NCBI GenBank assembly: GCA_016930085.1 | Contig: JAFGHO010000125.1 | Location: forward strand, 1-64,000 | Direction: 5' to 3' | From: Spirochaetales bacterium | Lineage (GTDB): Bacteria; Spirochaetota; Spirochaetia; SZUA-6; JAFGRV01 | Length of the DNA stretch: 64,000 bases | Part shown: piece after piece, positions 14,783 through 24,007 of the stretch | How the letters are laid out: each line of letters opens with the position of its first letter | How positions within the stretch are numbered: position 1 is the first letter of the stretch | Made by a program: the position numbers and the translations under genes | Notes under the pieces: generated by a model | Told to the model about the DNA's origin: nothing | What the model saw: the letters and a program-made list of their open reading frames with translations, nothing else | The model's database searches: none

Positions 14783-17026
14783 CTATTCTCCGTAATAAAC
14801 GATCAGTTTATCATGAACCAGAACAACGAGATCCGCGATCCGGTCGCCGTCGATATCTCCGGAAGCGCAGCCGTGAGGTTCAAAGCCGCTCCCGAGTGAG
14901 GATTCGATCATGGAGGAAACCTGGTATATTTCAAAACCGAGCCGCTTTTCAAGCGTTTCGCCTGTCTTCTCCACAATCTCAAGCGCCCTGTTTTTCCTAT
15001 CAAGAAGTCCGATCATTTTTCTTTCTTTTCTGCCGGACTTATCGATATTACCGACCCTGAGTGACGAAAAAAACCAGAGAAAGGGATTTTCCGCCTGACT
15101 GCCGTATTCGGCCTTCAGGACGGGAATTGTGCTCTTTGCCCGGTCATGGAGAAGGTGCATGCCGTTCCTGTCGACAAAAAGAAGTCCTTTCCCGGATGTC
15201 CCGTTTGCCGCCGTAAAGCCATAAAGATCGTCGATATCGCCATTGACGTGCAGCATAAGGGGTTTCCCGTTCATCGAGTCGTCCGGGAACCAGAAAAGGG
15301 TTTGCGAACTCCGGTCGAAGAACAGGTAGCCGTCCTTTCCGTTTTTCCCGGGATAACGGCAGACGGAAACAAGATGCGCAGTTTCGACTGAGGGATTGAA
15401 CTGGCAGGTGATGGTATAACCGCTTCCATTCCACCGATATTCCCGCGCGATACGGTCTTCGCAAATGATGAGTTTGCAGACGGACTGTTCATACATGGGA
15501 AGGATTTGAGCGGGGGTCGTCTTTTTGGAAAGGTTTTTGAGTTCCGAGGATTCGATGTGCTTCAGGGTATCACCGTTAAAATGGTACACCTCCGGTGAAT
15601 TGTAGGGAATAAAGAAAACGATACCGGTCGTTCCCGCATCGACTTTATAAAAAAGCATATCCGACGGGGTTCCGGAAAGGGTGACCGTCGAGTCCGTTCT
15701 CGTCCTGATACTCCCGTCCGTTCGCCAGCTGAGTTCGGAAAGGGTAAACTCTCGTGTTCGTTTTCCCTTAAAAAGACAATAAACGCTTTCCCCGTATGAA
15801 GTAACTGCGGTGGGGGTGTCCGGTAATTCCAGTATCTGCGGGAACCCGATTATTTTCCTTTTAAAATGACAGGCCAGTTTATCTTCCGATCCCGAATAAC
15901 AGACGATATTGCCGTCTTCGTCAAGCAGCAGCTTTTCCACCCCGGAAAGCGAATCGACGATAAACGGTTCCTCCTTGAATCCCTTTTCCATCCCATAATA
16001 AATGTGAAGCTGGCTGTATTCCGGGATCGACACAATCATATCTTTTTTTGAATCTTCATTGATATCGGCAAGCATCCATGAGTTTTCACCGGCCAGACGG
16101 CCATGGAACGGAAGGGTCTCCGGTAGTAATTCCTCCCGGTCGAAGAAATCGGCAGCCGGTACATCCGAAAGCCGATAAAGCCTGAATACCCTGTTGTTTT
16201 TTAAAATAATACCGATATCGTGATGCCCTCCCTTATCCGAATCGATTGCATCGATATAATATGCGCTGCCTATATCGAGGGGTATTTCCCATCCGAATGT
16301 TCCGTTTTTGGTTCCGGGCCGGATTTTCACGGGCAATTCGGTATTGCTGAACGAAAGAAGAAGATCTGCATACGCATCGCCGGTGAACTCACCGGTCCGC
16401 ATAAAGGTACATGTACTGTCCGAAAAAGGAATCAATATCCTCTTTTTAAAGGAATCCTTTTCTTCATTCCAGAGAATTTCGATATTGTTCCTCCTGGCGA
16501 GTATGATTTCCGGTTTCGAATCGTTATTCAGGTCCCTCACTTCACATCCGATAAAATCGATATCACGGCCGAGATATGGCTTGACCGGGGGCCCGAAGCT
16601 TCCGTCTTTATCCTGATAGAGAATCAACAATCCGAACGGCTTCCCGATGTTGATAATATCGATCAGGTTATCGTTATCGAGATCGGTGCAGACCATCTTC
16701 TTTACAATCTGGTCCACGACAAAACCCCTGTTGATAAAACTTTCTTCGACGGTTTTCTGAACCTCCGAGACCGCAACACCCTTTTTTCGTATCAACAATT
16801 CGATCCTCGATATACCGTTATCGGCAAAGACGATATCATCGACACCATCCCCGTTCATATCAACGATAGTAAGCTGGTCCGTGTTCGCATGAAACGTATA
16901 GACTTCCCTGCAGGAAAAACCGAAATCCCGGACCACGTCCGAGGCGTAGCCGGATGTTACCGTGTAAAAAATTAGGAGAAAAAAGAAAAACACCGTGTTT
17001 TTACATACCCGGTTTCGCTGGTCCAT
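14783..17026 (-). CDS. Exported FG-GAP/VCBS-repeat protein
   Basis: The start chosen is ATG 17026, with GGGAGGTAG about 5 nt upstream; this avoids overlap with the preceding gene and begins a signal peptide (to VTSGYA). The 747-residue mature protein contains FG-GAP-type calcium-binding loops (DMNGDGVDDIVFAD, DLDNDNLIDIINI, DLNNDSKPEIIL, DINEDSKKDMIV and a final DIDGDRIADLVVL), implying a beta-propeller. Such proteins are extracellular binding or adhesion scaffolds. It is the last gene of an operon with a trypsin-like protease and a lipoprotein, so an envelope role is likely. The ligand is unknown. Confidence 0.82.
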   Translation of the reverse strand: MDQRNRVCKNTVFFFFLLIFYTVTSGYASDVVRDFGFSCREVYTFHANTDQLTIVDMNGDGVDDIVFADNGISRIELLIRKKGVAVSEVQKTVEESFINRGFVVDQIVKKMVCTDLDNDNLIDIINIGKPFGLLILYQDKDGSFGPPVKPYLGRDIDFIGCEVRDLNNDSKPEIILARRNNIEILWNEEKDSFKKRILIPFSDSTCTFMRTGEFTGDAYADLLLSFSNTELPVKIRPGTKNGTFGWEIPLDIGSAYYIDAIDSDKGGHHDIGIILKNNRVFRLYRLSDVPAADFFDREELLPETLPFHGRLAGENSWMLADINEDSKKDMIVSIPEYSQLHIYYGMEKGFKEEPFIVDSLSGVEKLLLDEDGNIVCYSGSEDKLACHFKRKIIGFPQILELPDTPTAVTSYGESVYCLFKGKRTREFTLSELSWRTDGSIRTRTDSTVTLSGTPSDMLFYKVDAGTTGIVFFIPYNSPEVYHFNGDTLKHIESSELKNLSKKTTPAQILPMYEQSVCKLIICEDRIAREYRWNGSGYTITCQFNPSVETAHLVSVCRYPGKNGKDGYLFFDRSSQTLFWFPDDSMNGKPLMLHVNGDIDDLYGFTAANGTSGKGLLFVDRNGMHLLHDRAKSTIPVLKAEYGSQAENPFLWFFSSLRVGNIDKSGRKERKMIGLLDRKNRALEIVEKTGETLEKRLGFEIYQVSSMIESSLGSGFEPHGCASGDIDGDRIADLVVLVHDKLIVYYGE

Positions 17027-17069
17027 GTGTCTACCTCCCGTATTTTTCACGCCGCTTTTTGATCGTCCA

Positions 17070-18989
17070 TTACATCGTTTCGTCATACATCGTTATCAAA
17101 AGTTTATACGTGTCGTGTTCCCGCGTGATGGAAAACACCAGCCGGTTTAGGAACCGTGAAAAATAATCGGTCGCAGGTAATTGATCCTTGTCGAAATAAA
17201 AGTCATTTCTTTCAGCCTCGTTCACAAGAAATTCACGGTATTCTTCATCGACATCTTCCATGTTTTCCATAAGTTTACGGTACATATCCGACATCTGTTT
17301 TTGACTCTCAATATACGAAATCAGGGCGTCGATAACGGATTTGATGTAAATATTGCAATCGATAACCCCGTAGGAGATAAGATTGTTTCCCGGTGTTTCC
17401 GAAAGCATTTTCAAATACAAATCGGTATCATAATATGAAATATCGGCCGTTGTGGCCATATATGTTCCCGCGTTCTTCACCTGAATGGTATTTTTAATGC
17501 AATCAATGTCCCCGAAATATATATTGCCGTCGATGATGCCGAGAGCGAATATCTGTTTCTGTCCGGCCGCCGTCTTCTCCTCGTCATTCTGAGTGAAATC
17601 CAGGATGTAGAGGGTATGTCCGATAAAATCTTCAATCCGTATCGTATCCTTCATGGTTTTTCGCAGCAAGGATTGTTCGGAAAATATCGTATCGACCGTG
17701 CGGCTCATTGTCTGCGGATCGTCGAGTTCCCAGGCTAAAACGGATTTCTGAATTCCGTCCTCTTCAATACCGTACGAAGAGACCGTCATCCCGAGCGGCT
17801 CGATTAAATCGGCATAAATCTCGACGCCGAGCATGGTCTCGGCCATCGTCAACCCCGAAGTTAATTGCATATACTCTTCATTCCCGAACGATTCGAAGAA
17901 CAGCAGCAACTCGTACCAGAAATCATCCGCATTCAATAGCATCTCCTGGTAGGAGTATGCGGCCGACGGAACGAACGAGAGACGGCGTTCATCCTTGACA
18001 AGCTCGCCATTGAAAAGACTGAAAATCCCCCTTCCGTCTTCGGGAGCTCCAATCAGATTCCCTTCCACTATAATCGCGTTCGTCTCCGGTATCAGCCTGA
18101 AGGATATCTCCTCAATCGAATCGAACCCCAAAAAAGCGAATAAGGATTCTACATTCGCTTTATTGACGTCATTTTCCTGTGATTCTGAGGGTATCTGCTG
18201 CATCCGATCCAATGAACGGTACACATTTTCAAAGGTTGCCCGTGTGATGGTAATATCCATACAGGGAATCCCCTCCGGTTCTATCGCGCGGGCGAAAGAG
18301 ATCGAGGAGATGACGGCTTCGACCCAGAAACGGTCATTCGATTCGAACATTGTATTTCCGCAATGCGCGTAGTATATGGCATTCGGTACCGGTTCCCCGT
18401 CTTTTTCCCGGTAATACACCTCCGTCCCTTCATACAGATAGTGAGTGAACCGTTCGTCATTCTGCTTATTGCGAATCAACGCTTCTTCCAGACTGATATA
18501 CGTTTGAAAATCTTCCGGCGTCATCCGGAGCAGGATAAAATTCTTTTCCGTTGCGGTCATTCCTTCGCCGGAAGCGACACCGATAAGGACTTCCCCTTTG
18601 AAAAGGAGAAATTGTTGAAGGAGCATCTTGCCTGTTTCCCCGATGCGACTCCCGTCGCCGATATATGTCCGGTAAAAGCTTTTCGTGACATATGAAAGAA
18701 GCTGCGTATCGTCGAGAAACCGCTGAAACTCATCCCCGTTGTACAGTCTTCCCAAAGGTGAATCCGCCAATGCTTCAAGCAGCAGTCCCATATCAATGAC
18801 GGAAACCACCATGGTAACATCTTCAGGCAGGAGTTCGTGACGGTAATAGGAATCCCTTCCCTGAAGGCGAATGTTCGTCTTCACGGCCGGACTATTATCA
18901 GGTATACTTTTACAATTCGAAAGCATAACAATAACGACAAAAAGAACAGCCATAACGTGTTTGAGGGTCATGGATCGTTTCATATTCAT
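17070..18989 (-). CDS. Large lipoprotein, DUF3352-like
   Basis: The product has 639 residues. The N-terminus MNMKRSMTLKHVMAVLFVVIVMLSNC ends in a spirochaete-type lipobox (LSNC, Cys26), so it should be a lipid-anchored envelope protein. The body has the pattern of DUF3352 proteins: LLPEDVTMVVSVIDMG at the start, then two alternating domains with 'GEVLIGV', 'FIGHTLYILDF' and 'IYFGD' strands. No enzyme motif is seen. It is co-transcribed with an upstream trypsin-like protease gene (11-bp gap) and the downstream FG-GAP gene (43-bp gap). GAGGAG precedes the ATG. Confidence 0.78.
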   Translation of the reverse strand: MNMKRSMTLKHVMAVLFVVIVMLSNCKSIPDNSPAVKTNIRLQGRDSYYRHELLPEDVTMVVSVIDMGLLLEALADSPLGRLYNGDEFQRFLDDTQLLSYVTKSFYRTYIGDGSRIGETGKMLLQQFLLFKGEVLIGVASGEGMTATEKNFILLRMTPEDFQTYISLEEALIRNKQNDERFTHYLYEGTEVYYREKDGEPVPNAIYYAHCGNTMFESNDRFWVEAVISSISFARAIEPEGIPCMDITITRATFENVYRSLDRMQQIPSESQENDVNKANVESLFAFLGFDSIEEISFRLIPETNAIIVEGNLIGAPEDGRGIFSLFNGELVKDERRLSFVPSAAYSYQEMLLNADDFWYELLLFFESFGNEEYMQLTSGLTMAETMLGVEIYADLIEPLGMTVSSYGIEEDGIQKSVLAWELDDPQTMSRTVDTIFSEQSLLRKTMKDTIRIEDFIGHTLYILDFTQNDEEKTAAGQKQIFALGIIDGNIYFGDIDCIKNTIQVKNAGTYMATTADISYYDTDLYLKMLSETPGNNLISYGVIDCNIYIKSVIDALISYIESQKQMSDMYRKLMENMEDVDEEYREFLVNEAERNDFYFDKDQLPATDYFSRFLNRLVFSITREHDTYKLLITMYDETM

Positions 18990-19000
18990 CTCCTCAAAAA

Positions 19001-19984
19001 TTATTTGTTTCCGGGCTTTCGCGGTGCGGGCGGGTAATAGACACCGGTTTCGGAATTGCTTTCATTATAGGCATAGGCATCGAGGTTATCGAGGAGAAAC
19101 ATGCAGTCGCGGGCCGGAATGGCGAAGTTCAGTCCTTCCATACCGTAAACCCCCATACAGACAACACCGACGACCTGGCCTTTCATATTGAAGAGGGGGC
19201 CGCCCGAGTTTCCCGGATTGACGGGCGCGTCGATTTGTATGAACAATTTCCCGCCGAAATTCCTGCCCGAGTGACTGACGACACCCTCGGTAACGGTTCT
19301 TTCCAGACCAAGCGGGTTCCCGATGACGAATACCTTTTCTCCGACGACAGGCTTGTCTTCGGCAAAGAAAAAGACGGGAACGATATCCGCCTTTAACGTT
19401 TCCTCTATTTTAAGAACGGCGAGGTCGTGAAAAGGATCGAGTGAGATAATCCTTACATCATTATATGTCTGCTGATTCATTTCCCGCTTTTTACGTATGT
19501 ATTGAACCACTGAAATGTGCCGCTCATTTTGAATAACATGGAAATTGGTGATCAAATAGCCCTCTTTGTTGATGAAAAACCCGGAGCCCAGCTGTCCCGG
19601 CGTTTTTATCATCAGCACAGAAGGGGAAAACCGGTTCACCGCTTCGACGGTGGTAAGCGTTTCCGATATGCCGGTGTGATAGATATGTGAGTTTTCTTCA
19701 TCCCGGCTGATGTTACCGTCGTTTTTCCTGATATCGAAAATATAGTCCCGCGGGATCTTGAGAATATCGAACCCGATATCGACGACAACATAATTGTCGT
19801 TCTTCATGACGACCGCAGCCTCGATCCTGATGCCGCCTTTAAGCACGATTATCTCCGCGGATATGCCTGCCGGATCAAGCAACAGGAAAAGGAGCATAAA
19901 CACGGCCGTATAAATAAGCTTTCCGTTTCTCATTCCATAACTAAATATAACGATTTTATTTCCGATTTTCCATATTTTCATCAT
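19001..19984 (-). CDS. Exported trypsin-like (S1C, Deg-type) serine protease without PDZ
   Basis: The product has 327 residues. Catalytic triad: H149 (TNFHVIQ), D187 (PFHDLAVLKI) and S260 (NPGNSGGPLF). The N-terminal hydrophobic stretch 22-44 is a signal or anchor; the true start may be ATG 19933 (residue 18). A roughly 90-residue N-terminal domain (IIVLKGGIRIEAAVV, YVVVDIGFDILKIPRDYI) precedes the protease fold and resembles a small beta domain of unknown role. There is no C-terminal PDZ, unlike DegP/HtrA; the protein ends in a Pro-rich tail. It probably cleaves envelope proteins and is first in a three-gene operon. No clear ribosome binding site is seen. Confidence 0.88.
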   Translation of the reverse strand: MMKIWKIGNKIVIFSYGMRNGKLIYTAVFMLLFLLLDPAGISAEIIVLKGGIRIEAAVVMKNDNYVVVDIGFDILKIPRDYIFDIRKNDGNISRDEENSHIYHTGISETLTTVEAVNRFSPSVLMIKTPGQLGSGFFINKEGYLITNFHVIQNERHISVVQYIRKKREMNQQTYNDVRIISLDPFHDLAVLKIEETLKADIVPVFFFAEDKPVVGEKVFVIGNPLGLERTVTEGVVSHSGRNFGGKLFIQIDAPVNPGNSGGPLFNMKGQVVGVVCMGVYGMEGLNFAIPARDCMFLLDNLDAYAYNESNSETGVYYPPAPRKPGNK

Positions 19985-20032
19985 ATGCCGGAAAAAAAGT
20001 CATTCCGTACGCGGAATCACTCTTTTTCTTTA

Positions 20033-20061
20033 TTGACAGTTTTCAGTCATTTTCCTATTCT
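20033..20061 (+). promoter_or_regulatory. Predicted promoter for the phosphoesterase gene
   Basis: A consensus TTGACA (20033-20038) and TATTCT (20056-20061) are 17 bp apart, giving a short leader of about 27 nt. A small dyad (ATTCCG 20002-20007, CGGAAT 20012-20017) lies upstream in the divergent region. Confidence 0.7.
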
Positions 20062-20094
20062 CATAACACGACCCATGTACGCAGGAACACGGCA

Positions 20095-20868
20095 TTGAAA
20101 AAATCATTCATCATTCTTTCTCTTTTCTTCTTTTTTTTGTGTTCATGCCTCTTTGGAGAGGCCCCGGATCATTTCCGGTTTGTCATACTGGGGGACAGGA
20201 CCGGAGGCCGCATCGACCCCATCTATGAGTGTATCGTGGAAAATTCTCTCGCCCATAATGCCGATTTCTATATAACGGTCGGGGATCAAATCGACGGCGG
20301 GGTATCCCGGACCGATTCGATTCATAAACAGTGGGACGGCTATCTATCCATTATCGAACCCGTTCCCGTCCCCGTTTTTCTCGTCCCGGGCAATCATGAC
20401 ATCTGGAGCCCGCTTTCGGAAACCATCTGGTACCAAAAAACCGGAAGAAATCCGAACTACAGTTTCACTCATCGCCATGTCCATTTCACGGTCCTGGATA
20501 CAAGCAGGTGGGAAAGCGGCGAAACCCTTCCGGAAACCACGATCACATGGTTGAAAGAGGATCTGGCGAAAAACAAAACCGCGCCGCTTACCATCGTCTT
20601 TTACCACAAACCCTTCTGGTATACCACCCTGCGTTTTGAAAAGAAGGACATGCTGCATGACATATGCAGGGAATACGGCGTCGATGCGGTTTTTAACGGT
20701 CACCTTCATATCTATCACGCCGCCGAGTATGACGGCATCCGGTACACGATCGTCGGATCGTCCGGGGGGTCGCTGAAAGAATACGGTTCTTCCCGCGACA
20801 ACTTCTTTCATTACGCCGTGGTCGATATCGAAGGAAACGAAATCAAGGTGACGATCATACCAATTTAA
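20095..20868 (+). CDS. Exported calcineurin-like metallophosphoesterase
   Basis: The product has 257 residues and starts at TTG 20095: the only nearby ATG (20074) runs into a stop, and AGGAA sits 7 nt upstream of the TTG. The N-terminus is hydrophobic and ends LCSCLFGEA, either a signal peptide or a lipobox. Metal-binding motifs: GDRTGG (33-38), GDQIDGG (63-69), GNHD (99-102), HKPFWY and NGHLHIYH. These define a two-metal phosphoesterase of the Icc/purple acid phosphatase superfamily; the substrate cannot be told. It probably acts in the periplasm or at the surface. Confidence 0.88.
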   Translation: MKKSFIILSLFFFFLCSCLFGEAPDHFRFVILGDRTGGRIDPIYECIVENSLAHNADFYITVGDQIDGGVSRTDSIHKQWDGYLSIIEPVPVPVFLVPGNHDIWSPLSETIWYQKTGRNPNYSFTHRHVHFTVLDTSRWESGETLPETTITWLKEDLAKNKTAPLTIVFYHKPFWYTTLRFEKKDMLHDICREYGVDAVFNGHLHIYHAAEYDGIRYTIVGSSGGSLKEYGSSRDNFFHYAVVDIEGNEIKVTIIPI

Positions 20869-20904
20869 TATGATTGCCTGTTCCGTTCTTCTCTGCTGAA
20901 AAAG

Positions 20905-20933
20905 TTGACATTTTTACGGTATTGTGATATGCT
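20905..20933 (+). promoter_or_regulatory. Predicted promoter for the CARDB lipoprotein gene
   Basis: TTGACA (20905-20910) and TATGCT (20928-20933) are 17 bp apart. The leader is about 75 nt, with GGAGGG just before ATG 21014. Confidence 0.7.
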
Positions 20934-21013
20934 AAAGCCAATCATATCACTATCTCCCATACTGATCAAAAAACCGGTTTATTCATGGGTTGGCATTATA
21001 TAAGGAGGGAAAA

Positions 21014-22603
21014 ATGAAAAAGAGAATTTTATACGCATTCTGTGTCATTGTTGTTATTCTCACAGGATGTCCTTCACCTTCACCGACACCGGAAATCGTC
21101 GTGTCCGATGAAACGGTTATCGTCGAGGATAACGATATAGAAGAGGCAATAGAATCGATAATACCGACAGGGGGGGAGGTTTCACAAGGGTGCTCGATCA
21201 CGATCCCGTCCTCTTCGCCTCTTGCACAAAACCTTTCAGTCGGGAATGTCCTCGGCTGCGGTATCACCGATAAAACACCATACGGACTGCTCCAGAAAAT
21301 CGAATCGATAGAAGACAATGGCGATACGACAATTGTCCGGACCAGGCCGGCGGCACTGAACGAGGCATTCGAGGAATTACACGTCGATACGCCGATACAA
21401 ATCGATGAATCCACCGTAAGCCAATCGGTACCCCTCGTCAAGGGGGTGACCTGTTCGCGCGGAAGCGGCATTCCGGGTTCGCGGGCCGGTGTCAGCTTTT
21501 CTTACGACTTTCTCGATGTCGTTCTTGCAGAATACGGCGGGGCTAAAATAAGGGCGAACGGAAATATATCCGTCGGTATTTCCGCCCGGTTTATCTGCGA
21601 TATAAGCTGGTTTCATATTGACAGAATCGGTTTCCGCGTGGATTTCGATGAGGAGGCGAGACTCGAGATATCGGCTGAATATGAGGCTGCTATCGATATT
21701 GAGATACCGGTCTACACCCAGACCTTTAATGCGATCGTCATCATGGCGGGGTACGTTCCCATCGTCATTATTCCGACATTGACAATCATGGTGGGCTTAG
21801 ACGGTGAAATTTCGGCAAGCGTCACGGCGGGTGTGGTCCAGTACAGCCATTTCGACAGTTCCGTCGTCTACACCTCGTCTGAGGGACGGTGGTCGACCGA
21901 ACAAAACAATAATTCGGGGTTTACTCCGATCATGCCTCGGGCCGATTTCAGCTGTTCCGTAAAGGCATATGCGGGACCTTACCTCGATATCATGCTGTAC
22001 GGAATCGTGGGGCCGTATGTGTGCGCGAGGGGGTACCTCGCCCTCGACGTATTACTCAACACCGACCCCCCCCCGATCCCGTGGCTTACCCTCGATGCGG
22101 GCGTGGAAATCGCGGTGGGCGTCAACATTACCCCCATCGCCGACGCCTTGAGCTGGCTCGGGATCGCGATCGACGGGCGCTACGAATACAGCCTTCCCCT
22201 CTATGAGGTACGAATTCTCGAATTGCCGGCGGTCGACCTCACGCCGGTAAACCTCGAAGCCATCTCATCGACCTACCTCTTTGTTTATGAGACACCTATT
22301 GAAATGATGGTTAGTATCCGTAATGAATCCGACTTCGATTTACCTGAACCGTGCACGGTACGGTGGGAAATCTACAGTCCGGGCTCCTCCGTCCCCACAT
22401 ATACCTATACACAGTCGCTCCCCTCTCTTGCCGCCAGGACCACAAGCGGGCCGCTCTTCTGGTCATGGACACCCCACCTGGGTATCGATACGGCACATAA
22501 CAGAATCGTGGTCACGGTCGATCCCGACAACGCGATAAACGAACTCAATGAGGACAATAATGAGGCGATACTCGATATTACGATCGAAGCGTCACCGGTA
22601 TGA
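21014..22603 (+). CDS. Lipoprotein with C-terminal CARDB domain
   Basis: The start chosen is ATG 21014 because of the strong AAGGAGGG before it. The 529-residue product has a lipobox VILTGC (Cys18), then a Ser/Pro-rich tether. The central 350 residues are beta-rich and unassigned (repeated valine/isoleucine strands, e.g. EIPVYTQTFNAIVIMAGY). The C-terminal 110 residues match the CARDB fold: VDLTPVNLEAIS, IRNESDFDLPEP, then DPDNAINELNEDNNEAILDI, whose NE.NEDNN signature is characteristic. CARDB domains are extracellular adhesion modules. A surface role is likely. Confidence 0.83.
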   Translation: MKKRILYAFCVIVVILTGCPSPSPTPEIVVSDETVIVEDNDIEEAIESIIPTGGEVSQGCSITIPSSSPLAQNLSVGNVLGCGITDKTPYGLLQKIESIEDNGDTTIVRTRPAALNEAFEELHVDTPIQIDESTVSQSVPLVKGVTCSRGSGIPGSRAGVSFSYDFLDVVLAEYGGAKIRANGNISVGISARFICDISWFHIDRIGFRVDFDEEARLEISAEYEAAIDIEIPVYTQTFNAIVIMAGYVPIVIIPTLTIMVGLDGEISASVTAGVVQYSHFDSSVVYTSSEGRWSTEQNNNSGFTPIMPRADFSCSVKAYAGPYLDIMLYGIVGPYVCARGYLALDVLLNTDPPPIPWLTLDAGVEIAVGVNITPIADALSWLGIAIDGRYEYSLPLYEVRILELPAVDLTPVNLEAISSTYLFVYETPIEMMVSIRNESDFDLPEPCTVRWEIYSPGSSVPTYTYTQSLPSLAARTTSGPLFWSWTPHLGIDTAHNRIVVTVDPDNAINELNEDNNEAILDITIEASPV

Positions 22604-22641
22604 CCGTTGAAGCAGTATAATATATGCGGGCCGGGAAGGGC

Positions 22642-22700
22642 TGAAACGGAATCCGTCATACACTTGAAATACCGTCAACCCTGTTCCCGTTTCATTTTTT
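22642..22700 (+). terminator. Possible terminator after the CARDB lipoprotein gene
   Basis: TGAAACGG (22642-22649) pairs with CCGTTTCA (22687-22694), followed by six T. The loop is long (37 nt), so confidence is modest. Confidence 0.4.
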
Positions 22701-22835
22701 CAAGCCGCCCGAACGCCGCATAGAGTATCATTATTGCATGTTCGCATAATTTATCTGCTATTCTATAACAGCATGGTAATATTCGCAAAAAAAAACAGGT
22801 AAATTATTCCTGCCGCTTATTGATTCGGCGACATA

Positions 22836-23177
22836 TCAGTCTATTTCCATGACAATCGTGGCGCATCCCCACGTATCGTAAGAACCGGCAAAGCCGCCGT
22901 CATAATAATGGTAGCCGTAGCGCTCGTGGGTAACATCATAATATTTGTTCCCCAAACCGGGTACCTCAAAGTAATACGTTCCATCGAGCCCGGTATAGGT
23001 GACATACGAAATTCCAAAATATTTATCGGGATCGTTATAAACATTCAATGACACTTTGACGGCCTGCAGGGGAATATCAAAGGGATATTCGATCACGGTT
23101 CCACACACGCACTCATCGTCAAAACCGCACGAAACGAACAGGCAAAGCAGAAGCAGTACCAGGGCTATATGTTTCAT
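22836..23177 (-). CDS. Small lipoprotein with carboxypeptidase-regulatory-like fold
   Basis: The 113-residue product has a signal sequence ending LFVSC (Cys17), a lipobox. The mature 96 residues read like a single transthyretin-like/carboxypeptidase-regulatory beta-sandwich: CGTVIEYPFDIPLQAVKVSL, then a 'TGLDGTYYFEVPG' turn typical of that fold. This is a binding or structural module, not an enzyme. It is monocistronic. AGGAGGAAGG precedes the ATG. Confidence 0.75.
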   Translation of the reverse strand: MKHIALVLLLLCLFVSCGFDDECVCGTVIEYPFDIPLQAVKVSLNVYNDPDKYFGISYVTYTGLDGTYYFEVPGLGNKYYDVTHERYGYHYYDGGFAGSYDTWGCATIVMEID

Positions 23178-23255
23178 TCCTTCCTCCTGTTTTAATGTAC
23201 TTTCTTCTTTTCTACAAAATAATATAGCACTCGTGGGTCAAAAAACAAAACCGGC

Positions 23256-23285
23256 TTGACTTTGACGCACACAACAGCCTATCAT
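23256..23285 (+). promoter_or_regulatory. Predicted promoter for the 23383 gene
   Basis: TTGACT (23256-23261) and TATCAT (23280-23285) are 18 bp apart, about 98 bp before the start codon. Confidence 0.45.
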
Positions 23286-23382
23286 TTTTTTCAGGGCCGA
23301 TATGGTATGAAAAAATAACCTGTCCAAAACAAATGACGACTTGCCGGTACGGAAAATACCATATATATAAAGGAGTAACGAT

Positions 23383-23898
23383 ATGAATAAAGGTTTTTTG
23401 CTTATCGGTTTTCTTATCGCATCGGCGTATGTCCATGCCGATTGTACCGAATCGCTTCTGACAAAAGACATCCTCCCGTATTTCAAGGCGGTCGAAGGCA
23501 TCCTCAACGATGAAGCGGTCCGTGATCTTGAGGTGATGAACGATTTCTTCGTCATCCGCGAGGAATGGTACGAAAGCAGCCTCACAAAAGGCCAGTGGTA
23601 CGGGAAGACCCTCGATATCTGGTTTTGCATGGGAAAGGAACGGGAGATCGTCCGGCTGGATGAGACGGAGAAGAGGATTTATTACACGGCCGGCAGGTAC
23701 GACTGGCCCGGCGATTACGGGGCGGAAAGAGATATCACGATCATCTATAAAATCTTCTTTAAAATCAAGGGTGACCGGATCGTCTTTATGATCAGAAACG
23801 ATTGCTGGTATTATACGGTCGTGGGAACGTTAAGAAAAGATACGGCGGGGAAATTCAGGATGTATGACCTCAGTGAGAAAGCCTTTCCGCATGACTAG
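23383..23898 (+). CDS. Exported protein of unknown function
   Basis: The 171-residue product has a signal peptide (1-19, ending YVHA). The mature protein has an alternating strand pattern (FFVIREEWYES, LDIWFCMGKEREIVRLDETEKRIYY, IFFKIKGDRIVFMI). I do not recognise a family and see no catalytic motif. AAAGGAG sits 8 nt before the ATG. An upstream promoter candidate and the absence of close neighbours suggest it is transcribed alone. A 12-bp palindrome TCCCGGCCGGGA (23955-23966) follows the gene. Confidence 0.72.
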   Translation: MNKGFLLIGFLIASAYVHADCTESLLTKDILPYFKAVEGILNDEAVRDLEVMNDFFVIREEWYESSLTKGQWYGKTLDIWFCMGKEREIVRLDETEKRIYYTAGRYDWPGDYGAERDITIIYKIFFKIKGDRIVFMIRNDCWYYTVVGTLRKDTAGKFRMYDLSEKAFPHD

Positions 23899-24007
23899 AG
23901 ATATGGCGGTATCCATAATTAAAATCGACGTATCATGGAAAATTATTCTGTTTGTCCCGGCCGGGATGTAGATATGGGAAGCGTGGTAAGGGTGGTATAT
24001 GTGTTTT

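Noticed and set aside
20074-20097. ATG 20074 as start of the phosphoesterase
   Set aside because: It meets TGA after seven codons; the TTG at 20095 in the long frame is used instead.
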